From positions 1,550,001 to 1,614,000 of the forward strand of contig NZ_RYEV01000003.1 in the NCBI RefSeq assembly GCF_004138485.1: 64,000 nt of DNA, given 5' to 3'. Position 1 is the first letter of the stretch; every line of letters begins with the position of its first letter. The position numbers were made by a program, and so were the translations under genes. The notes under the pieces were generated by a model. That model worked only from the letters and a program-made list of their open reading frames with translations, did no database searches and was not told where the DNA came from. Source of the DNA: Peristeroidobacter soli (GTDB lineage Bacteria; Pseudomonadota; Gammaproteobacteria; Steroidobacterales; Steroidobacteraceae). This document shows, one piece after another, positions 27,423 to 38,474 of the stretch.

Positions 27423-28676
27423 TCAGCCCAACACTTTGCGAGTGTGTTCGAGCGCGGCCACCAGCCGGTCGATTTCCTCGCGCGTATTGTAGAACGCCAT
27501 CGACGCGCGCGCCGTCGCCGGAATCTTGAAGAAGTCCATCACCGGCATGGCGCAGTGATGACCGGTGCGGATCGCGACTCCCTCGGTATCCAGAATGGTG
27601 CCGATGTCGTGCGGATGAATGCCGTCGAGCGTGAACGACACGACCGCCGCCTTTTCCGGCGCCGTGCCGACGATGTGCAAGCCGGGCAGGGCGCTCAAAC
27701 GCTCGGTCGCATAGTCGAGCAGCTCATGCTCATAGGCAGCGATGCGCTCCATGCCGATCTTTTCCAGATAGTCGATGGCCGTCGCCAGTCCGATCGCGCC
27801 GGCAATGTGCGGCGTGCCGGCTTCGAACTTCCACGGCAGCTGATTGAATGTCGTCTTCTCGAACGACACCGACAGGATCATGTCGCCGCCGCCTTGCCAC
27901 GGCGGCATTTTCTCCAGCAGTGCCTGCTTGCCGTACAGCACGCCCATGCCGGTCGGGCCGAGCATCTTGTGGCTGGAGAAGCAATAGAAGTCGCAGCCCA
28001 GTGCCTGCATGTCGACCGGCGTGTGCGGGATGGCTTGCGCGCCATCGAGTAACACGGGCACGCCGTGCTGTTTGGCGACCTTGATGAACTTCTCGACCGG
28101 AACGATGGTGCCCAGCGCATTGGAAACATGCGCCAGCGCCAGCAAGCGCGTGCGCGGGCCGATGAGCTTCTCGAACTCATCGAAGTCGACGATACCCTGC
28201 TCATTGATCGGGATGACCTTGAGCACCGCGCCGACCTGTTCGCGCAGCATCTGCCACGGAACGATGTTGGCGTGATGTTCGAGCGCGCTGATCAGAATCT
28301 CGTCGCCGGGCTGGAAGCCGGGACGCAGGAAGCTCTGGGCCACCAGGTTCACGGCTTCGGTCGTGCCGCGGACGAAGACGATCTCCTTGGTGTCGCGGGC
28401 ATTGATGAAGCGACGGATGGTTTCGCGAGCGCCTTCGTACGCGTCGGTGGCGCGCTGGCTCAGCGTGTGCACGCCACGATGCACGTTGGCATGATCGTGC
28501 TCGTAATAGCGCGAGATCGCCTCGATCACGGACTTCGGCCGCTGACTCGACGCCGCGTTGTCCAGGTACACCAGCGGTTTGCCGTTCACCGTCTGGTGCA
28601 GGATGGGAAAGTCGCGCCGGATGGCGGCGACGTCGAGCGCAGTCGCGCTCCGCGTGGCTGTCACAGCAGCGTTCAT
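27423..28676 (-). CDS. sufS: cysteine desulfurase SufS
   Basis: 417 residues, class-V aminotransferase fold, group II desulfurase. The PLP lysine is in CFSSHKMLGPTG and the active cysteine in RTGHHCAMPVM near residue 370. It liberates sulphur from cysteine for the SufBCD scaffold. The start overlaps the sufD stop by four bases, so translation is coupled. Confidence 0.96.
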   Translation of the reverse strand: MNAAVTATRSATALDVAAIRRDFPILHQTVNGKPLVYLDNAASSQRPKSVIEAISRYYEHDHANVHRGVHTLSQRATDAYEGARETIRRFINARDTKEIVFVRGTTEAVNLVAQSFLRPGFQPGDEILISALEHHANIVPWQMLREQVGAVLKVIPINEQGIVDFDEFEKLIGPRTRLLALAHVSNALGTIVPVEKFIKVAKQHGVPVLLDGAQAIPHTPVDMQALGCDFYCFSSHKMLGPTGMGVLYGKQALLEKMPPWQGGGDMILSVSFEKTTFNQLPWKFEAGTPHIAGAIGLATAIDYLEKIGMERIAAYEHELLDYATERLSALPGLHIVGTAPEKAAVVSFTLDGIHPHDIGTILDTEGVAIRTGHHCAMPVMDFFKIPATARASMAFYNTREEIDRLVAALEHTRKVLG

Positions 28677-29995
28677 GCTTTGGCCTCGTTCGCTAGCTTG
28701 AACCGCTCATCGATCTGTTTCTCGAGCGCGGCGCGCACCGGAGCGAGATCGATGGTCGAGAGAATGGATTCGGCGAATGCCCGGATCAGCGCGGCGCGGG
28801 CGTCGGATTCCGACAGGCCACGCGAGCGCAGATAGAAGAGGGCGGTGGCATCGAGCTGACCGGTCGTCGCGCCGTGACTGCATTTCACGTCGTTGGCGTA
28901 GATCTCCAGCTCGGGCTTGGTATCGATTTCGGCGGTGGCCGAGAGCAGCAGATTGCGGCTCGACTGGCGGGAGTCGATCTTCTGCGCATCCGGGCGGACG
29001 ATGATCTTGCCATTGAAGACGCCGCGTCCGCGCCCGCCGGCGATGCCGCGATAGTCTTCTTCGCTGGTCGTGTGCGGGGCGATGTGATCCAGATGCGTAT
29101 GAGCGTCCAGATGCTGATTGCCCATCGGTGCGAACAATCCGAACAGCGCGGCGTGCGAGCCGGCGCCTTCCAGCAGTCCGGTGATGCCCGTCCGGCCCAG
29201 GCTCGCGCCGAGCTGGATGTCATGAACGCAATAGCGGGCGTCCTTCGCGAGCCTCGTCTGGATGTGGCCGATGTGGAACGCGCGGGGCGCTTCCTGCTGA
29301 ACCCGGAAGTGCGCGATCGCGCCACCCGCAGCGACTTCGAAGCGAGTGACCGAATTCGTGAAGTATTCAGTCTCGTTCGCGCCCAGGTAATGCTCGACGA
29401 TCGTCGCGCGGCTGTTGCGACCGGCACGAACCACGATGCGCGGATGACTCATCCGGCCCGCCGCTGCGGTGGTCGATTGGTGCACGATATAGATCGGCTC
29501 GTCGAGGATCGTATTGTCCGCGAGATTCACCACGACGCCGTCTTCAAAGAACGCCAGATTCAACTGCTCCAGCGCGTTGCCGGTGAGCTGATCGTGTTCC
29601 TTCAAGTAACTGGCGACGGCGGCAGGGTCACGTTGCAACCATTGTTTGAGCGTGAGCACGGTGACGCCCGGCGGCTGTGCCGTTTGCGACGATAGGGCAG
29701 GCAGCCAATGACCATTGACCAGCGCGATCCGTGTGCCCGTCGTGGTCAGCCAATCGGGCTGGTGCGCGTCCAATGCGGACGCATCGGCGGACGTGAACGA
29801 GCGCGTTTCCAGGCGGCGCAGGTTGGTGTACTTCCAAGCCTCGTCACGCTGCGTCGGAAAGCCAGTCGACAGGAACCGATCGAGCGCGGCTCGACGCAGC
29901 GCTGTCAGCTCGTCATTACCTTGCCATCGCGCATCGAACGCGGCTTGGTACCGTTCGACCGGCGCTGCAGTGGCTTTTGCGTCAACGGCGCTCAC
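28673..29995 (-). CDS. sufD: SufD, scaffold subunit of SufBCD
   Basis: 440 residues with the SufB/SufD beta-helix core: HLDAHTHLDHIAPHTTSEEDY, shortened here to HLDHIAPHTTSEEDYRG, and the C-terminal CSHGATTGQLD block with its conserved histidine. SufD pairs with SufB and binds SufC ATPases in the assembly complex. Four-base overlap with sufC upstream and with sufS downstream. Confidence 0.95.
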   Translation of the reverse strand: MSAVDAKATAAPVERYQAAFDARWQGNDELTALRRAALDRFLSTGFPTQRDEAWKYTNLRRLETRSFTSADASALDAHQPDWLTTTGTRIALVNGHWLPALSSQTAQPPGVTVLTLKQWLQRDPAAVASYLKEHDQLTGNALEQLNLAFFEDGVVVNLADNTILDEPIYIVHQSTTAAAGRMSHPRIVVRAGRNSRATIVEHYLGANETEYFTNSVTRFEVAAGGAIAHFRVQQEAPRAFHIGHIQTRLAKDARYCVHDIQLGASLGRTGITGLLEGAGSHAALFGLFAPMGNQHLDAHTHLDHIAPHTTSEEDYRGIAGGRGRGVFNGKIIVRPDAQKIDSRQSSRNLLLSATAEIDTKPELEIYANDVKCSHGATTGQLDATALFYLRSRGLSESDARAALIRAFAESILSTIDLAPVRAALEKQIDERFKLANEAKA

Positions 29996-30744
29996 GCCGC
30001 GGCCTCCTGCTTCACCCAGTCGTAACCGCGCTTCTCGAGCTCCAGCGCCAGCGACTTGTCGCCGCTCTTGATGATCTTGCCGCCGGAGAGCACGTGGACA
30101 TGATCCGGTTCGATGTAGTCGAGCAGGCGCTGGTAATGCGTCACCAGCACGATGGCCCGGTCCGGGCTGCGCAGGCTGTTCACGCCGTTGGCGACCACAC
30201 GCAGCGCGTCGATGTCCAGGCCCGAGTCGGTTTCATCGAGCAGCGCGAGCGAGGGCTCGAGCACGGCCATCTGCAGGATCTCATTGCGTTTCTTCTCGCC
30301 GCCGGAGAAGCCTTCGTTGACGCCGCGGTTCAGGAAGCTCTCGTCCATCTGCATGAGCTTCATCTTCTCGCGCACCAGCGTGAGGAACTCGAACGCGTCC
30401 ATCTCGGACTCGCCGCGATGTTTGCGAATGGCGTTGAGGCCGGCTTTCAACAAATAAACATTGTTCACGCCCGGGATTTCGACCGGGTACTGGAACGCGA
30501 GGAACACACCTTCACGCGCGCGCTCTTCGGGCGACAGCGAGAGCAGGTCCTTGCCTTTATAAGTGACGCTGCCGCCGGTGACGGTGTAGCCCTCGCGACC
30601 CGCGAGTACCTGCGCGAGCGTGCTCTTGCCCGAACCGTTCGGACCCATGATGGCGTGCACTTCGCCCGCGCCCACTTCGAGGTCGAGGCCGTGGAGCACC
30701 TGCTTTTCGCCGGCGAGCGCGTGGAGATTCTTGATACTGAGCAT
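29992..30744 (-). CDS. sufC: SufC ATPase
   Basis: 250-residue ABC-type ATPase of the SufBCD complex, without membrane domains. Walker A GPNGSGKSTL near residue 36, signature GFSGGEKKRNEI, Walker B LALLDETDSGLD. ATP hydrolysis opens the SufB-SufD interface for cluster assembly. It lies 46 bases below sufB, the widest gap within the sufBCDS block. Confidence 0.96.
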   Translation of the reverse strand: MLSIKNLHALAGEKQVLHGLDLEVGAGEVHAIMGPNGSGKSTLAQVLAGREGYTVTGGSVTYKGKDLLSLSPEERAREGVFLAFQYPVEIPGVNNVYLLKAGLNAIRKHRGESEMDAFEFLTLVREKMKLMQMDESFLNRGVNEGFSGGEKKRNEILQMAVLEPSLALLDETDSGLDIDALRVVANGVNSLRSPDRAIVLVTHYQRLLDYIEPDHVHVLSGGKIIKSGDKSLALELEKRGYDWVKQEAAA

Positions 30745-30790
30745 GATTAAAACTGCGATTCCAGGTTGGCGATGGCTATCGAGTCGACTG

Positions 30791-32248
<1,458 letters not shown>

Positions 32249-32268
32249 TGCTAACTTCAACCCAAAAA

Positions 32269-32727
32269 TTATTCGTGCGAGACGCGCAGCCGGGTGAGCG
32301 GCACGGTGGTCGTCGTGACTCCGCGCGGCGCACCGGCCAGCTCGGCGAGCGAAATGTCGGTGAGCGCGCGACGGATCGCGGCGTTGACCTTCTGCCAGGT
32401 ATGACCGACAGCGCATTTCGACTCGATGCCACAGGTGCTGTGGGAGCCGCTGCATTCGGTGATGGCGAAGGGCCCTTCGAGCGCGTCCAGGATGCGGGCG
32501 GCGGTGATTTCACCGGGCGGCTGGGCCAACTGGTAGCCGCCGTGACTGCCGCGCGTGGAGGTGACCAGACCGCTCCGTTGCAGCTTTTTCAGCAGCTTGC
32601 TGACGGTCGGCAGGCCGATATGAGTGGCCTCGGCCACCTCGGCGGCCGTCCACAGGCGGTCCGGCTGCCCGGCGAGGCGGGCCAGGATCACCGTGCCGTA
32701 ATCGGTCAGCTTGCTGATGCGAAGCAT
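32269..32727 (-). CDS. IscR/Rrf2-type regulator of the SUF operon
   Basis: 152 residues: an N-terminal winged helix ([38 protein letters not shown]) and three cysteines ([14 protein letters not shown]) placed as the [2Fe-2S] ligands of IscR. It matches the SUF-associated Rrf2 regulators. With a cluster bound it should repress this operon; when clusters are scarce repression is lifted. The promoter just upstream carries a matching palindrome (32757-32782), supporting autoregulation. Confidence 0.93.
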   Translation of the reverse strand: MLRISKLTDYGTVILARLAGQPDRLWTAAEVAEATHIGLPTVSKLLKKLQRSGLVTSTRGSHGGYQLAQPPGEITAARILDALEGPFAITECSGSHSTCGIESKCAVGHTWQKVNAAIRRALTDISLAELAGAPRGVTTTTVPLTRLRVSHE

Positions 32728-32756
32728 GAGGGTTCTGTAAAGGAGGTCCGAAGAGG

Positions 32757-32795
32757 ATATGGGACCATTCTAGTCCCAATACAACCGTATGACCA
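32757..32795 (-). promoter_or_regulatory. suf operon promoter with IscR-like operator
   Basis: On the minus strand, TGGTCA (32790-32795) and TAGAAT (32767-32772) are spaced by 17 bases, a good sigma-70 promoter. The palindrome ATTGGGAC-TAGAATG-GTCCCATAT (quoted in halves, 32757-32780) covers the -10 box. Its GAC...GTC core and AT flanks resemble the type-1 IscR site. The regulator gene starts about 33 bases after the predicted transcript start. Confidence 0.75.
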
Positions 32796-32994
32796 CCCCG
32801 TGACACTCTTGAGCTTGGATTGCGTCGATTTTACCCGCTGGAAACCGGCGCCGGGCCGGATAGTCCAACGTTGTCGTTCCAGTACAACATGTGTATCGGC
32901 CGGAGCTGAAGGCGATTTGCTATCCTACGCGCCCCATAACTTGAGGCTTGCCGTCGCATCGCGCGCAAGCTCACCCCTGACGGTGGAGGATCGT

Positions 32995-34014
32995 ATGAAT
33001 CGCACTGAGCTCGAATCGATTGCGCGCGCAATGGTTGCAAAAGGCAAAGGCATCCTGGCGGCTGACGAATCCAGCGGCACCATCAAGAAGCGCTTTGACA
33101 GCATCCAGCTCGAATCGACCGAGGAAGCGCGTCGTACCTATCGCGAAATGCTGTTCACGACGCCGGACGCGGCGAAGTACATCAGCGGCGTCATTCTTTA
33201 TGATGAAACCCTGCGCCAGAAGACCAAGGACGGCACGCCGTTCTCGCAGTACCTGACCCAGCTCGGCATCGTCCCGGGCATCAAGGTCGATGCCGGCGCC
33301 AAGCCGCTGGCCGGCTTCCCGAACGAAACGATCACCGAAGGCCTCGACGGCCTGCGTGAGCGCCTCGCCGAATATCACAAGCTGGGGGCCCGTTTTGCCA
33401 AGTGGCGCGCCGTGATCGACATCGCCAAGGACATCCCGACCCGGTTCGCGATCGACGCCAATGCGCACGCGCTGGCCCGTTACGGCGCGCTCTGCCAGGA
33501 AGCGAACATCGTTCCGATCATCGAGCCGGAAGTGCTGATGGACGGCGATCATTCGATCGAGCGTTGTGAGGAAGTGACCAGTGCCGTGCTGCAGTCGGTG
33601 TTCGAACAGCTGGATTCACACCGCATTCATCTCGAAGGCATGATCCTGAAGCCCAACATGGTCATCTCGGGCAAGAAGAACACCTCCCGCGCGGGCCGCC
33701 AGCAGGTTGCTGAAGCCACCGTGCGCACGCTGAAGCGTTTCGTGCCGAGCGCCGTGCCGGGTATCGCGTTCCTCTCCGGCGGTCAGAGCGCTGCCGAAGC
33801 CTCCGAGCACCTGAGCCTGATGAACAAGCTCGGCAATCTGCCTTGGGAGCTGACCTTCTCTTACGGCCGCGCCCTGCAGGACGAAGCTCTGAAGGCGTGG
33901 GGTGGCAAGGCGGATCAGTTCGCTGCCGGCCAGAAGGCGTTTGGTCGTCGCGCCCGGTTGAATGGCGACGCGCGCAACGGCACTTACACAGCCGCTTCGG
34001 AGCAGGCTGCTTAA
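32995..34014 (+). CDS. class I fructose-bisphosphate aldolase
   Basis: 339 residues from the ATG at 32995, eight bases after GGTGGAGGA. It is the animal/plant-type class I aldolase: GKGILAADESSGTIKKRF at the start, the Schiff-base lysine region EGMILKPNMVISG, and FLSGGQSAAEA. It splits fructose-1,6-bisphosphate into dihydroxyacetone phosphate and glyceraldehyde-3-phosphate, without metal. No other glycolytic gene is adjacent. Confidence 0.95.
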   Translation: MNRTELESIARAMVAKGKGILAADESSGTIKKRFDSIQLESTEEARRTYREMLFTTPDAAKYISGVILYDETLRQKTKDGTPFSQYLTQLGIVPGIKVDAGAKPLAGFPNETITEGLDGLRERLAEYHKLGARFAKWRAVIDIAKDIPTRFAIDANAHALARYGALCQEANIVPIIEPEVLMDGDHSIERCEEVTSAVLQSVFEQLDSHRIHLEGMILKPNMVISGKKNTSRAGRQQVAEATVRTLKRFVPSAVPGIAFLSGGQSAAEASEHLSLMNKLGNLPWELTFSYGRALQDEALKAWGGKADQFAAGQKAFGRRARLNGDARNGTYTAASEQAA

Positions 34015-34070
34015 GCCTGGCATAAGTATGGGCGCAGACAATGCATCGCGTGTTCATATCGGGGTCGTGA

Positions 34071-34922
34071 ATGGTCTCTGCTGTTAGCACCGATGTGTCT
34101 GCCGCCCAACGCTCCACCGCCGCCGAATCGCTCATCGAGATTCGGGATGTGTCCTATTCGGTCGGCGGCCGGAGCATCTTCTCCGGCCTGAACCTGTCGA
34201 TTCCGCGCGGCCGGATTACCGCGCTCATGGGGCCGAGCGGCACCGGTAAAACCACGCTGCTGCGTTTGATCACCGGCCAGATCAAGCCGACCAGCGGCAC
34301 CATCCTGTTCGACGGCATCAATGTGTCGTCGCTCAAGACCCGGGATCTGTTTGCGCTGCGCCGGCGCATGGGCATGCTGTTTCAGAACGGCGCGCTGCTC
34401 ACCGACATGAGCGTGTTCGAGAACGTCGCGTTCCCGTTGCGCGAACATACCGATCTGCCCGAATGTTTGATCCGCAACATCGTGCTCACCAAGCTGCAGG
34501 CCGTCGGCTTGCGAGGCGCGGCGCAGCTGATGCCGGCCGAGCTGTCGGGCGGCATGAATCGTCGGGTCGCGCTCGCGCGCACCATGGCGACCGATCCCGA
34601 AGTGCTGATCTACGACGAGCCGTTCACCGGTCTGGACCCGATTTCGATGGGCATGATCGTGCGACTGGTGCGTCACATGAACAGCGCGCTTGGAATTACC
34701 AGTATCGTCGTCTCACACGACGTGAAAGAGCTCTCCGAACTGTCCGACACCAGTTACATCATCGCCGGCGGCAAGGTCGCGGCGTCGGGCGAGCTCAAGA
34801 ACCTGAAAGGTCATCAATCCGACATCGTCAACCAGTTCGTCAACGGACTGCCGGACGGGCCGGTGCCATTTCATTATCCGGCGGCTGACTACTACCAGCA
34901 GCTGCTGGGGTCCGAAGCATGA
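34071..34922 (+). CDS. mlaF: MlaF, ATPase of phospholipid transporter
   Basis: 283-residue ABC ATPase that powers the MlaFEDB inner-membrane complex. Walker A GPSGTGKTTL, signature LSGGMNRRVALAR, Walker B VLIYDEPFTGLDP, H-loop VVSHDVKE. It is the first gene of mlaFEDCB; 56 bases separate it from the aldolase stop, and the final four bases overlap mlaE. Confidence 0.95.
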   Translation: MVSAVSTDVSAAQRSTAAESLIEIRDVSYSVGGRSIFSGLNLSIPRGRITALMGPSGTGKTTLLRLITGQIKPTSGTILFDGINVSSLKTRDLFALRRRMGMLFQNGALLTDMSVFENVAFPLREHTDLPECLIRNIVLTKLQAVGLRGAAQLMPAELSGGMNRRVALARTMATDPEVLIYDEPFTGLDPISMGMIVRLVRHMNSALGITSIVVSHDVKELSELSDTSYIIAGGKVAASGELKNLKGHQSDIVNQFVNGLPDGPVPFHYPAADYYQQLLGSEA

Positions 34923-35686
34923 AATTACTGCGAGAGCTGACGGACAACGCGGGCGATTTCGCGGCGACCGTCGGCGGCGTCACACTGTTTCTCGGCCGCG
35001 TGCTCGGCCAGGTGCCGCGCGCGTTGATGCGGCCGTCGCTGGTCATCGATCAGATCCACAACGCCGGCGCGCTGTCGCTGGTCATCATCATGACTTGCGG
35101 ACTGTTCGTCGGCGCCGTGCTCGGCCTGCAGGGGTATGACTTGTTGTTACGTTTCGGTTCGGAAGACGCGCTCGGCACGGCCGCGGCGCTGGCGCTGATC
35201 AAAGAGCTGGGGCCGGTTATCACTGCATTGCTGTTCGCCGGTCGCGCCGGCACCGCGCTCGCCTCCGAAATCGGCTTGATGCGTGCCACCGATCAGCTGA
35301 CGGCAATGGAAATGATGGCAGTCGACCCGATCCGCCGCGTCATCGCGACCCGTTTCCTGGGCGGCTTGATCGCGATGCCGTTGCTCACGATCATCTTCAT
35401 CGCCATCGGCATCTTCGGCGTGCAGGTCGTCGGCGTGCAATTGATGGGCGTGGACTCGGCCTCGTTCTGGTCGCAGATGCGCTCGAGCGTCGATTTCGAT
35501 GACATTTTCGAAGGCCTGCTCAAAGGCTGTGTCTTCGGCTTCGCCTGTAGCTTGATCGCGGTGTACGAAGGCTACACCGCCGAGCCGACCGCCGAAGGCG
35601 TCGGCCGTGCGACTACCCGCACCGTGGTGATTTCCGCGGTACTGACCCTGATGCTGGATTACATGCTCACAGCCTTGTTGCTGTGA
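34919..35686 (+). CDS. mlaE: MlaE, permease of phospholipid transporter
   Basis: 255 residues with about five transmembrane segments and the MlaE signature (LKELGPVITALLFAGRAGTA, with AITAEMGTM-like block present as ALASEIGLM, then MEMMAVDPIRRVIATRFLGG). It forms the membrane core through which lipid passes between MlaD and the bilayer. ATGA overlap with mlaF. Confidence 0.95.
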   Translation: MKLLRELTDNAGDFAATVGGVTLFLGRVLGQVPRALMRPSLVIDQIHNAGALSLVIIMTCGLFVGAVLGLQGYDLLLRFGSEDALGTAAALALIKELGPVITALLFAGRAGTALASEIGLMRATDQLTAMEMMAVDPIRRVIATRFLGGLIAMPLLTIIFIAIGIFGVQVVGVQLMGVDSASFWSQMRSSVDFDDIFEGLLKGCVFGFACSLIAVYEGYTAEPTAEGVGRATTRTVVISAVLTLMLDYMLTALLL

Positions 35687-35699
35687 TTGCGGAGCGATT

Positions 35700-36230
35700 A
35701 TGCGTTCGACACGCACTGTAGAAATCTCGACCGGTCTGTTCGTGCTGCTGGGCTTCGCGGCACTGTTTTTCATGGTGACCCAGATCACCAACCGTGAACT
35801 CTCGGTCGATGGCGGGAGTTATGACGTCACTGCCCGGTTCGAGAACATCGGCAGCCTGAAACCGGGCGCCGCGGTCTCGATGGCCGGCGTCACGGTGGGC
35901 CGGGTCGATTCCATCAGCTTCGACCAGAATGTTTACAAGGCGGTTGTGAAGATGCGGATTGCCTCCAATTACAACCGCATTCCGAATGACAGCGATGCGG
36001 CCATCATGACCTCGGGCCTGCTGGGCGGTCAGTACATCGGCATCACCGCCGGTGGCTCGGAAGAGTTTCTGAAGTCCGGCGATCAAATCGAGTTGGTGCA
36101 GGACGCGCTGGTGCTGGAGAACCTGATCAATCAGCTGGTCGCCAGCTTCATGAGCAAGAAGGACGATCAGTCGTCCGGCTCGGGCGGACAGCAGAGTGGA
36201 CAGAACAAGACGGAGGAAGCGAAGCAATGA
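35700..36230 (+). CDS. mlaD: MlaD, MCE-domain lipid-binding subunit
   Basis: 176 residues: one N-terminal transmembrane helix (TGLFVLLGFAALFFMVTQI), then a single MCE domain (VTARFENIGSLKPGAAVSMAG, VGRVDSISFD) and a low-complexity, serine/glycine/glutamine-rich tail. It forms the periplasmic ring that takes lipid from or hands it to MlaC. Thirteen bases after mlaE; overlaps mlaC by four. Confidence 0.95.
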   Translation: MRSTRTVEISTGLFVLLGFAALFFMVTQITNRELSVDGGSYDVTARFENIGSLKPGAAVSMAGVTVGRVDSISFDQNVYKAVVKMRIASNYNRIPNDSDAAIMTSGLLGGQYIGITAGGSEEFLKSGDQIELVQDALVLENLINQLVASFMSKKDDQSSGSGGQQSGQNKTEEAKQ

Positions 36231-36904
36231 GTATCTTCGTGCGGAGTCGTAGAAACATTCTTGCGGCCGGCCTGGCGCTCATCGCCACGTTCGGTCTGTT
36301 CGCCGCCGGCGCGCAGGCGCAGGACGCGGCCAAGCTGGGGCCGCAGGAGCTGATCTCCAAAGTCGCCAACGACACGCTGAAGGATCTCGACGCCAATCGT
36401 GCTGCGTACTCCAAGGACAAGTCCAAGGTGCACGAGCTGGTCGACAAGACCATGCTGCCGTACTTCGATACCGCCTACGCCGCGCAGCTGGTGCTGGCGA
36501 AACATTGGCGCACGGCGACGGCGGAACAGCGCAAGCGCTTCATCGACGCGTTCTATCAGTCGCTCTTGCAGAACTATGGCGAGGCGCTGCTGGAATTCAC
36601 GCCGGATCGTCTGAAGATCCTGCCGTTCCAGGGCAACCCGACCGATAAGGTCGCCACGGTTCGCACCGAGGTCCGTCGTGACAATGGCAGCCGAGTGCCG
36701 GTGAACTACTCGTTGCGTCAGACCGAGAAGGGCTGGAAGGCTTACGACGTGCAGATCGAAGGCGTGTCGTATGTGAAGTCCTTCCGCACCGACTTCGGCT
36801 CGGAGATCGACCAGAAGGGTCTGGAAGCGGTGATCCAGCGTCTGGAGCAACAGGTCGCCAGCGGCACGGTGAAGAAGCCGACCGAGAAGGCGAATCCCGC
36901 TTGA
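36227..36904 (+). CDS. mlaC: MlaC, periplasmic phospholipid carrier
   Basis: 225 residues with a cleavable signal peptide (ILAAGLALIATFGLFAAGAQAQ) and the MlaC/Ttg2D fold (VDKTMLPYFDTAYAAQLVLA, YQSLLQNYGEALLEF, GWKAYDVQIEGVSYVKSFR). It shuttles phospholipid between the MlaA-porin complex of the outer membrane and MlaFEDB. Signal cleavage is expected after AQA. Overlaps mlaB by a TTGA junction. Confidence 0.93.
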   Translation: MSIFVRSRRNILAAGLALIATFGLFAAGAQAQDAAKLGPQELISKVANDTLKDLDANRAAYSKDKSKVHELVDKTMLPYFDTAYAAQLVLAKHWRTATAEQRKRFIDAFYQSLLQNYGEALLEFTPDRLKILPFQGNPTDKVATVRTEVRRDNGSRVPVNYSLRQTEKGWKAYDVQIEGVSYVKSFRTDFGSEIDQKGLEAVIQRLEQQVASGTVKKPTEKANPA

Positions 36905-37230
36905 TCAAGCCGGCCACGACTCCCGGTCCCGCCAGGCTTGAAGCGCTCGGTGACGGGCGCTTCAAGGTCTTCGGCGCGCTCAATGCCGATACCGCGACCG
37001 AGCTGCTGAAGAATAGCGAGGCGGCTTTCAAGGGCGCCACGGCGCTCGACATCGACCTGGCGAATGTTCCGGAAGGGGACAGCGCGGGGCTGGCGCTGTT
37101 GATCGAGTGGCTGCGGCTGGCGAAACAGCGTCAGCAAACCATTCACTTTGAGAATGTGCCGGAGCCCATCGCCGCCCTGGCCCGGATCAGCGAAGTCGAA
37201 AAGCTGCTGAACTGCAACGGCAAGCACTGA
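36901..37230 (+). CDS. mlaB: MlaB, STAS-domain subunit
   Basis: 109 residues with a STAS fold (LDIDLANVPEGDSAGLALLI) carrying the conserved D-S-A-G-L phosphorylation-like loop. MlaB binds MlaF in the cytoplasm and is needed for complex stability. TTG start overlapping the mlaC stop, so expression depends on coupling. Final gene of the mlaFEDCB run; an aminotransferase follows after 14 bases. Confidence 0.88.
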   Translation: MIKPATTPGPARLEALGDGRFKVFGALNADTATELLKNSEAAFKGATALDIDLANVPEGDSAGLALLIEWLRLAKQRQQTIHFENVPEPIAALARISEVEKLLNCNGKH

Positions 37231-37244
37231 GCTATCGGTTCATA

Positions 37245-38411
37245 ATGCGTGCTCCGCCTCAGGCCGGTGTCCGCATGCTCTCTCAAGTCGATACATTCAA
37301 CGCCCTTGCCATCAGCCGCCTCGCTCACGAGCTGCAGGCGCAGGGCCGCTCGGTCATTCATATGGAATTCGGGCAGCCGTCCACCGGCGCGCCCCGGGCC
37401 GCGATCGCGCGGGCCCATCAGGTGCTCGACAGCGATCCGGGCGGCTATTGGGAAAGCACCGCGCTCAAAGCGCGGCTCGCCAGGCACTATCTCGACAACT
37501 ACGGCGTCAAGGTCGAGCCCGAACAATTCATTCTGACGTGCGGCGCTTCCCCGGCGCTCACGCTGACGTTGACCGCGACGTTTTGTGCCGGCGACCGGAT
37601 TGCACTGGCTCGGCCGGGCTACGTTGCTTATCGCAATACATTGCGCGCGTTGCATCTCAAGCCGGTGGAGATTCCTTGCGGACCGGAATCGCGATATCAG
37701 CTGACCGCCGCCGGCCTGGCTGCACTCGATCCCGCACCCCACGGCGTCATCGTCGCGAGTCCGGCCAATCCGACTGGCACCATCATTGTTCCTGCCGAAC
37801 TGGAAGCGATCGCGCGCGTGTGTCGTGAACGCAATATCACCCTCATTTCCGACGAGATCTATCACGGCCTGAGCTACGTCGGCCCGGCGCGCTCGATGCT
37901 GGAGTTCGAGCCGAACGCACGCATCGTCAACAGCTTCTCGAAATATTTCAGCATGGTCGGCTGGCGCCTGGGCTGGCTGCTCGTTCCCAAGGAGCACGTG
38001 CCTCGCGCCCGCGCCATCATGAGCAATTTGTTCCTGACGGCTCCGTCCCTGAGCCAGCACGCCGCCCTCGTGGCGATGGACTGTCACGAAGAGCTCGACC
38101 AATACGTCGCGACGTATGCCCGCAATCGCAAGCTGTTGCTGGAGGCTCTGCCCCAACTCGGCTTGAACAACATCGCCCCGCCCGACGGCGCGTTTTATAT
38201 CTACGCCGACATCGCCCACCTCACCGATGACAGCCTGTCGTTCTGCCAATCCCTGCTCCGCGACACCGGCGTCGCCACCGCCCCCGGCGTCGACTTCGAC
38301 CCCGTCGAAGGCCACCACTTCATGCGTATGAGCTTCGCCGTCTCGACCGCCGAAGTCGAAGACGCGATTGCTCGCATGACGCCGTGGTTCGCGGCACGTG
38401 CACGCACCTAA
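37245..38411 (+). CDS. class I/II PLP-dependent aminotransferase
   Basis: 388 residues from the ATG at 37245; a later ATG at 37275 (MLSQVDTFNALAIS) would remove ten. Fold type I: ASPANPTGTII, SDEIYHGLSY and the PLP lysine in NSFSKYFSMVGWRLGW. The substrate is probably an aromatic or aliphatic amino acid but cannot be read from sequence. It follows mlaB by 14 bases, so it may share the transcript. A cgcccc-gga-ggggcg hairpin (near 38451-38465) lies downstream. Confidence 0.88.
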   Translation: MRAPPQAGVRMLSQVDTFNALAISRLAHELQAQGRSVIHMEFGQPSTGAPRAAIARAHQVLDSDPGGYWESTALKARLARHYLDNYGVKVEPEQFILTCGASPALTLTLTATFCAGDRIALARPGYVAYRNTLRALHLKPVEIPCGPESRYQLTAAGLAALDPAPHGVIVASPANPTGTIIVPAELEAIARVCRERNITLISDEIYHGLSYVGPARSMLEFEPNARIVNSFSKYFSMVGWRLGWLLVPKEHVPRARAIMSNLFLTAPSLSQHAALVAMDCHEELDQYVATYARNRKLLLEALPQLGLNNIAPPDGAFYIYADIAHLTDDSLSFCQSLLRDTGVATAPGVDFDPVEGHHFMRMSFAVSTAEVEDAIARMTPWFAARART

Positions 38412-38474
38412 CACGCTGTAAATAGGTCTACTGCTATTGGCCGAGCCCGCCCCGGAGGGGCGAGGCCCGCCGCC

